Shown here piece by piece: positions 60,078 to 64,000 of a stretch of 64,000 nt of DNA. Positions within the stretch are counted from its first letter, which is position 1. Every line of letters begins with the position of its first letter. The DNA is from Methylococcaceae bacterium UBA6146 (GTDB taxonomy: Bacteria; Pseudomonadota; Gammaproteobacteria; Methylococcales; Methylomonadaceae). The notes beneath the pieces were generated by a model. It was not told where the DNA came from. It saw only the letters and a list, made by a program, of their open reading frames with translations, and did not search any database. A program made the position numbers and the translations under genes. The stretch lies in contig DIUY01000009.1 of NCBI GenBank assembly GCA_002422395.1, positions 306-64,305 of the forward strand, in the 5' to 3' direction.

Positions 60078-61418
60078 ATGGTCATTTTATGGACGGATGC
60101 ACTGATATTTATGCTGATTTTTATTCTGTTCGGCTTAGTGTTTTATCTGCGCGGTAAAGCGCATATTAAGCGCCCGCTGCAAAAAATAGCCAATAATAAA
60201 AGTGGGATGGTGTCGTTGGTTGTGTTGCTGTTTTTTGTCCTGATTGGCTTGCTCGATTCCGTGCATTTCAAACCTGTCGGTGATAATGGTAATGAGATCA
60301 TTAGTCTACTGGATTATTGGGCAAAGCCATTGCGGGAACAGGGTGAAAAAACCTATTCCGCACCTTTTGCGACGACGCTTTACAGCAAAGAAATGATGGT
60401 CATGGCCGATGGCAGTTCGCAATGGGCTTACCCCCGCTTGGAGTTTGGCGGCAGGCATTTAGATCAGCCTGAAAGCCAGCGGCTAACTGATATTGCTAAA
60501 AAGGGAGTGGCCGGACTAGCACAAGGCGCGGGGTTGATGGTGGTGCTGATGTTGTTGCCGTGGCTTGTTGGCCTAGTGCGCCACCCACAGGCCCGCATTA
60601 ACCCCGCCTTAAAATCCGTGGTGAGCACCGTCGTCATTGTCGGCTCAGTGGGTTACATGCTGTGCTATTTGTCGGGCTATTATCATGTGCTGGGTACGGA
60701 CAAAGTAGGGGAGGATGTCTTTTATCAAGCGATAAAAAGTATCCGCACCGGCTTGGTGATAGGCACACTGACGACACTGGTCATGCTGCCTATGGCGGTT
60801 GTTTTTGGCATTTTGGCGGGGTTTTTTCGTGGTTGGATAGACGATGTCATCCAATATATTTACACCACGCTCAATTCCATTCCCAGCGTATTGTTGATAG
60901 CCGCCTCGATTCTGATGGTGCAGGTTTACATGGCGAACCATGAACAAGAGTTTACCAGCGTTATTGTCCGTGCCGATATGCGCTTGTTGTTTCTCTGCCT
61001 GATTTTGGGGGTGACTAGTTGGACGGGACTGTGCCGGTTGTTGCGGGCGGAAACCCTCAAACTGCGGGAAATGGACTATGTTCAGGCCGCGCAAGCGTTG
61101 GGGGTCAAACAGGGCAGGATTTTAGTGCGGCATATTTTGCCTAATGTCATGCACATCGTACTGATTTCGGTGGTGCTGGATTTCAGTTCCTTGGTTTTGG
61201 CCGAAGCGGTGTTGTCGTATATCAATATCGGCGTAGACCCGACCACCTACAGTTGGGGCAATATGATTAACGGCGCACGCTTGGAAATGGCGCGTGAGCC
61301 GGTGGTTTGGTGGTCGTTATCTGCGGCTTTTGTCTTTATGTTCACGCTAGTGTTAGCGGCCAATTTGTTTGCCGATACGGTACAGGAAGCGTTTGATCCC
61401 AGGCGTGGCAGCCAGTAG
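60078..61418 (+). CDS. ABC transporter permease (OppC/YejE-like)
   Basis: 446 residues, longer than usual OppC (~300). An extra N-terminal membrane helix (TDALIFMLIFILFGLVFYLR) precedes the normal first helix (SGMVSLVVLLFFVLIGLLDS), then a periplasmic region and an additional membrane pair (~150-205) before the permease core. The EAA-type loop is EMDYVQAAQALGVKQGRILV followed by RHILPNVMHIVLISVVLD. YejE-type permeases have a similar enlarged front. No ATPase, partner permease or binding protein gene lies beside it, so its partners are elsewhere. Its end is 2 bp from the convergent nirJ stop. Confidence 0.85.
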   Translation: MVILWTDALIFMLIFILFGLVFYLRGKAHIKRPLQKIANNKSGMVSLVVLLFFVLIGLLDSVHFKPVGDNGNEIISLLDYWAKPLREQGEKTYSAPFATTLYSKEMMVMADGSSQWAYPRLEFGGRHLDQPESQRLTDIAKKGVAGLAQGAGLMVVLMLLPWLVGLVRHPQARINPALKSVVSTVVIVGSVGYMLCYLSGYYHVLGTDKVGEDVFYQAIKSIRTGLVIGTLTTLVMLPMAVVFGILAGFFRGWIDDVIQYIYTTLNSIPSVLLIAASILMVQVYMANHEQEFTSVIVRADMRLLFLCLILGVTSWTGLCRLLRAETLKLREMDYVQAAQALGVKQGRILVRHILPNVMHIVLISVVLDFSSLVLAEAVLSYINIGVDPTTYSWGNMINGARLEMAREPVVWWSLSAAFVFMFTLVLAANLFADTVQEAFDPRRGSQ

Positions 61419-61420
61419 GG

Positions 61421-62569
61421 TCAAGCATAACCGCTATTTATCTCTTGTTCGGTCAAATAACAGCCCGGGTCTTCAGCCCAGTGATTGCCCGTGGTTTGCG
61501 CCGCCCTTACCCGCGTGTTGCCATTGCAAATGGTTTGGAAATGGCAGCTTGCACAGCGCCCTTCCAATGGCCTTGGGTTTTGTTTAAGCCCTGCCATCAA
61601 TGGGTCGGACGTGTCCGGCCAAATTTCTGAAAATGGCCGGTCTTTTACATTGCCCAAGTTATAGTGCCACCAGAACGTATCAGGATGGACATTGCCCAGG
61701 TTATCAATATTGGCGACATTGACGCCGGAAGCGTTGCCGCCCCATTGCTCCAGTTTGGCTTTGATATGCCCGAGCTGGTCAGGAAAGCGCTTTGCCACCC
61801 AATGCAAAAAGTACACCGCGTCGGCATCATTATTGCCGGTGACAAACTCGCGTTCCTTACCGGCACAAAGCCATTCGTAACAGGTGCTGAACAACAAATC
61901 CATTGCCTCCCTAGTCATCAGAAAATGGGCGTCATCCTTGCGGTTTTTATTGCCGCGCCCGCCGTAATTCAAATGCGACAAATAAAATTTGTCGATGCCG
62001 TTATCATCCATCAATTGCAACAAAGCCGGAAAATCACGGTAATTGTCTTGCGTCAGCGTGAAGCGGATGCCGACTTTAATGCCTTTATCCAGACATAAAT
62101 ACACACCGCGCAATGCGGCATCGAACGAACCCTTTTGCCGCCGGAATGCATCATGCGTGTCTTTAATGCCGTCCAGGCTGACCCCGATGTATTGGTAATC
62201 AAGCGCGGCTATTTCAGCAATATTTTCCGTCGAAATTTTGGTGCCGTTGCTCGATAAGGCGACATAAAAGCCCATGTCTTTGGCACGGCGGGAAATTGCA
62301 AAAATATCGGGGTGCAACAACGGCTCCCCGCCCGATAAAATCAGCACCGGGACTTTAAAGGCTTTTAGGTCTTCCATCACCGTGTAAATTTCCGATGTCG
62401 TCAATTCGCCGGGAAAATCAATGTCTGTCGAAGTGGTATAGCAATGCTTGCAGGTGAGGTTGCAGCGGCGGATCAAATTCCAAATCACCACGGGGGCCGT
62501 GGGTTTGCGGGCGGGTTTTATGGGAGTGGGGGCGATGAGTTCCCGCATGTAGTGGCTGAGTCTGAACAT
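61421..62569 (-). CDS. nirJ: Radical SAM heme d1 biosynthesis protein
   Basis: NirJ removes propionate side chains in the conversion of 12,18-didecarboxysiroheme towards heme d1, the cofactor of cytochrome cd1 nitrite reductase. 382 residues: the 4Fe-4S cluster motif RRCNLTCKHCYTTS (cysteines ~36, 40, 43), SGGEPLLHPDIF, GVSLDGIKDTHDAFRRQKGS, and a C-terminal SPASM-like cysteine set (GRCASCHFQTICNGNTR; DPGCYLTEQE). MFRLSHYMRELIxPTP at the start is typical. Same strand as two Lrp-like genes to the right, but separated from them by an opposite-strand vapBC module. Confidence 0.93.
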   Translation of the reverse strand: MFRLSHYMRELIAPTPIKPARKPTAPVVIWNLIRRCNLTCKHCYTTSTDIDFPGELTTSEIYTVMEDLKAFKVPVLILSGGEPLLHPDIFAISRRAKDMGFYVALSSNGTKISTENIAEIAALDYQYIGVSLDGIKDTHDAFRRQKGSFDAALRGVYLCLDKGIKVGIRFTLTQDNYRDFPALLQLMDDNGIDKFYLSHLNYGGRGNKNRKDDAHFLMTREAMDLLFSTCYEWLCAGKEREFVTGNNDADAVYFLHWVAKRFPDQLGHIKAKLEQWGGNASGVNVANIDNLGNVHPDTFWWHYNLGNVKDRPFSEIWPDTSDPLMAGLKQNPRPLEGRCASCHFQTICNGNTRVRAAQTTGNHWAEDPGCYLTEQEINSGYA

Positions 62570-62677
62570 TTTATTTTTGATAATTTAAGTTTTGGATGCT
62601 ATCACTTTTAAATCTAGCGGGAGTTTAACAAATTGTTTAATATATAAATACTTTAAAATAGTTATTTTTTAGAAATT

Positions 62678-62938
62678 ATGCGGCTGACAACTTCACAATT
62701 ACAATCACGGCACAAGACCCTTATTGATGCTCTCAAACGTGGCGAGACCGTTGAAATAACGTATCACGGGCAAGTTTTAGGCATTGTCCACCCCGCTTCT
62801 TCAGTCAAGGTTGACCGTAAAGCCCAAGAAGAAGCAATGGCAGATTTTTTCGGTATGCACAGCGATAGTCCAATTGACACCGTTGAAGACGAATTGCGGG
62901 CTATCCGTACAAACCGCCGGGGTTTGCGTGATCTTTGA
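62678..62938 (+). CDS. vapB: VapB/Phd-type antitoxin
   Basis: 86 residues: RLTTSQLQSRHKTLIDALKR, GETVEITYHGQVLGIVHPAS and an acidic tail (DSPIDTVEDELRAIRTNRRG) that would wrap the toxin. This is the Phd/YefM-like fold that pairs with PIN toxins. It overlaps the toxin start by 11 bp. Divergent from nirJ with 108 bp between them. Confidence 0.88.
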   Translation: MRLTTSQLQSRHKTLIDALKRGETVEITYHGQVLGIVHPASSVKVDRKAQEEAMADFFGMHSDSPIDTVEDELRAIRTNRRGLRDL

Positions 62939-63311
62939 CACTAATATCCTGATCTATGCAGACCGTGGGGTTGTGTCCGCCAAAGAGTTGCTTATGGACA
63001 CGCCACAACGTGCCATTTCCGCAGTGACTTACATGGAATATGTGCCGTTTTGCCGTAATAAGCGGGAATTGGCCATTTTTGAAAAAATGCTCAAAGCCCT
63101 GCGATTCACCATTTACGAAATCGACGTGGACATCTCTTATCAGGCTCGGCAAATAGTTAAGCGATATGCCCTAAGCCATAGTATGGAAATGGGCGATGCA
63201 CTGATTGCCGCTACCGCTTTGGCAAAAAATGAAACGCTTTGCACCAGTAACAGTAAGCATTTTGTCGTGGTGAAAGGGTTGGTGCTGGAAAACTACAAGC
63301 CAACTATTTAA
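62928..63311 (+). CDS. vapC: VapC-type PIN-domain toxin
   Basis: 127 residues from the GTG at 62928 (VIFDTNILIYADRG), which places the first catalytic aspartate (FDTN) right after the start as in the family; the longer frame from 62784 is spurious. SAVTYMEYVPFC holds the conserved Glu, and SHSMEMGDALIAATALA and LCTSNSKHF the later acidic/N-x-x-H-F positions. VapC toxins cleave tRNA or rRNA. Its stop overlaps the converging Lrp-like gene by 4 bp. Confidence 0.9.
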   Translation: MIFDTNILIYADRGVVSAKELLMDTPQRAISAVTYMEYVPFCRNKRELAIFEKMLKALRFTIYEIDVDISYQARQIVKRYALSHSMEMGDALIAATALAKNETLCTSNSKHFVVVKGLVLENYKPTI

Positions 63312-63778
63312 CGGCTACGGAACCCCGTTTTTTTCAATATCTTCGTACTGTACAGCACCTCATTGCCATGACACTGATTGCCCAACACATCGGCGATTTG
63401 CCGGATTTGCCGGTCGGCTTCCGCTTGGGTTTTACCATGCACCATCGCAAACAAGTTGTAAGGCCATTCGGGCAGATGCCGTGGGCGGTGGTAGCAATGG
63501 CTGACAAAAGGCAGTTGCCCGACTTGCCGCCCCAGTTCGTCTATCTGCCCGTCCGGCACATCCCAAACAGTCATGCCGTTAAAGCGGTAGCCCAGTTTGT
63601 AATGGTTAGGCACGGCACCGATGCGGCGGATGATGCCGCTGTCTTGCATTGCCATTAGGCGGCGCATCACTTCGGCTGTGCTTAAGTTCAATTGCCCGGC
63701 AAGGGTTTGGTAAGGTTCCGGTGTCAGCGGCAAGCCCGCTTGGGTGGCGTGCATGATGCGGCGGTCGGTGGCGTCCAT
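63308..63778 (-). CDS. nirH: Lrp/AsnC-like siroheme decarboxylase subunit (NirH-like)
   Basis: 156 residues: an N-terminal winged helix (PYQTLAGQLNLSTAEVMRRL), IIRRIGAVPNHYKLGYRFNG, MTVWDVPDGQIDELG, the motif FVSHCYHRPRHLPEWPYNLF with catalytic-type histidines, then AMVHGKTQAEADRQI. NirD/L/G/H proteins decarboxylate siroheme on the way to heme d1. Adjacent to nirJ in the known D-L-G-H-J order, it is most likely NirH. Its start is 1 base from the stop of the next upstream gene. The vapBC module separates it from nirJ. Confidence 0.82.
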   Translation of the reverse strand: MDATDRRIMHATQAGLPLTPEPYQTLAGQLNLSTAEVMRRLMAMQDSGIIRRIGAVPNHYKLGYRFNGMTVWDVPDGQIDELGRQVGQLPFVSHCYHRPRHLPEWPYNLFAMVHGKTQAEADRQIRQIADVLGNQCHGNEVLYSTKILKKTGFRSR

Positions 63779-63779
63779 G

Positions 63780-64000
63780 TTAGGCTTCCAGTTTGAGGTT
63801 GACGAAATATTCTTTCAGTTTGGGCATGTTGTAGACGGCCAAGCCGGTTTGTCCCTCAATGGCGCTGATTGTTTGCTGCTGTTGGGCAGGCGTTTCGGTG
63901 GCCAGCACAAACCACATGTTCAGCTCATGAGAACGGGCATAGTTGTGGGCGACTTCGGGGAAGGCGTTGATGATGTCCGTGACTTCTTCAAAACGTTCGG
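63780..64000 (-). CDS. nirG: Lrp/AsnC-like siroheme decarboxylase subunit (NirG-like), partial
   Basis: Only the last ~73 residues are in the window, running off the right edge: RFEEVTDIINAFPEVAHNYA, RSHELNMWFVLATETPAQQQ and AVYNMPKLKEYFVNLKLE. The pattern H-N-Y-x-R-x-H-x-x-N-M-W-F-V is that of the NirD/L/G/H family. By gene order it would be NirG, but NirD or NirL are possible. Coupled to the NirH-like gene by a 1-base gap. Confidence 0.75.
   Translation of the reverse strand, partial: ERFEEVTDIINAFPEVAHNYARSHELNMWFVLATETPAQQQQTISAIEGQTGLAVYNMPKLKEYFVNLKLEA

Noticed and set aside
62784..62927. Long form of VapC starting inside vapB
   Set aside because: The PIN domain begins at VIFDTN; the upstream codons are an out-of-frame reading of vapB.

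Overview
The window reads as chromosome of a gammaproteobacterium, most likely an aerobic methanotroph or methylotroph of the Methylococcales. The support is inference from gene content: two tandem MtdB-type methylene-tetrahydromethanopterin dehydrogenases, an MxaJ/XoxJ-type periplasmic binding protein, a quinoprotein-relay zinc metallohydrolase, a divergent transketolase, and otherwise ordinary gammaproteobacterial housekeeping genes (glnE, lnt, aas-lplT, lon, hup, ppiD, pilA, btuB). No rRNA or single diagnostic gene is present, so genus and species are not claimed.

Layout. 1-2.9 kb: 3' part of a large RTX (calcium-binding repeat) protein. 3.1-6 kb: glnE. 6.2-16.1 kb: an accessory island with an N-terminally truncated integrase, higBA, the C-terminal stump of a second integrase, a run of unrecognised element genes associated with three sets of short phased or palindromic DNA repeats, a membrane GIY-YIG protein, mazEF and a frameshifted NYN-domain gene; a tRNA-Lys follows. 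16.7-19.3 kb: lnt, a small gene broken by two stops, and a WG-repeat protein. 19.3-22.2 kb: A+T-rich accessory block with a broken ParE-type toxin, its intact antitoxin, and a three-gene overlapping operon of PIN-GNAT-PUA-like, ASCH and P-loop proteins. 22.4-29.3 kb: transketolase, PQQ-type propeller protein, and a Tim44/TPM/SPFH cluster. 29.6-32.6 kb: cobalamin uptake (BtuM, BtuB, B12 riboswitch). 32.8-37 kb: exported proteins (MxaJ/XoxJ-like, lipoprotein, HbpS-like, vanadium-haloperoxidase family). 37.1-40.5 kb: lplT-aas. 40.9-48.8 kb: two mtdB-type genes, metallophosphoesterase, P450, S1 protein, CysC, DHH esterase, AI-2E-family permease. 48.8-52.3 kb: pilin, duplicated small coiled-coil genes, the pilin accessory gene tfpZ, and many palindromic repeats. 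52.5-61.4 kb: lon, HU, tRNA-Val, tRNA-Asp, ppiD, DUF445, alpha/beta hydrolase, metallohydrolase, ABC permease. 61.4-64 kb: heme d1 synthesis genes (nirJ, nirH-like, nirG-like) split by an inserted vapBC module.

Themes. The window holds at least four toxin-antitoxin modules (higBA, mazEF, vapBC, and a broken ParE-type toxin with intact antitoxin), several gene stumps, and several dispersed palindromic or MITE-like repeat families, one a textbook 208-bp element with 21-bp terminal repeats and a 5-bp target duplication. The best candidates for something little described are the PIN-GNAT-PUA / ASCH / P-loop operon (19.8-22.2 kb) and the membrane-anchored GIY-YIG-zinc-ribbon protein (13.1-14.4 kb).
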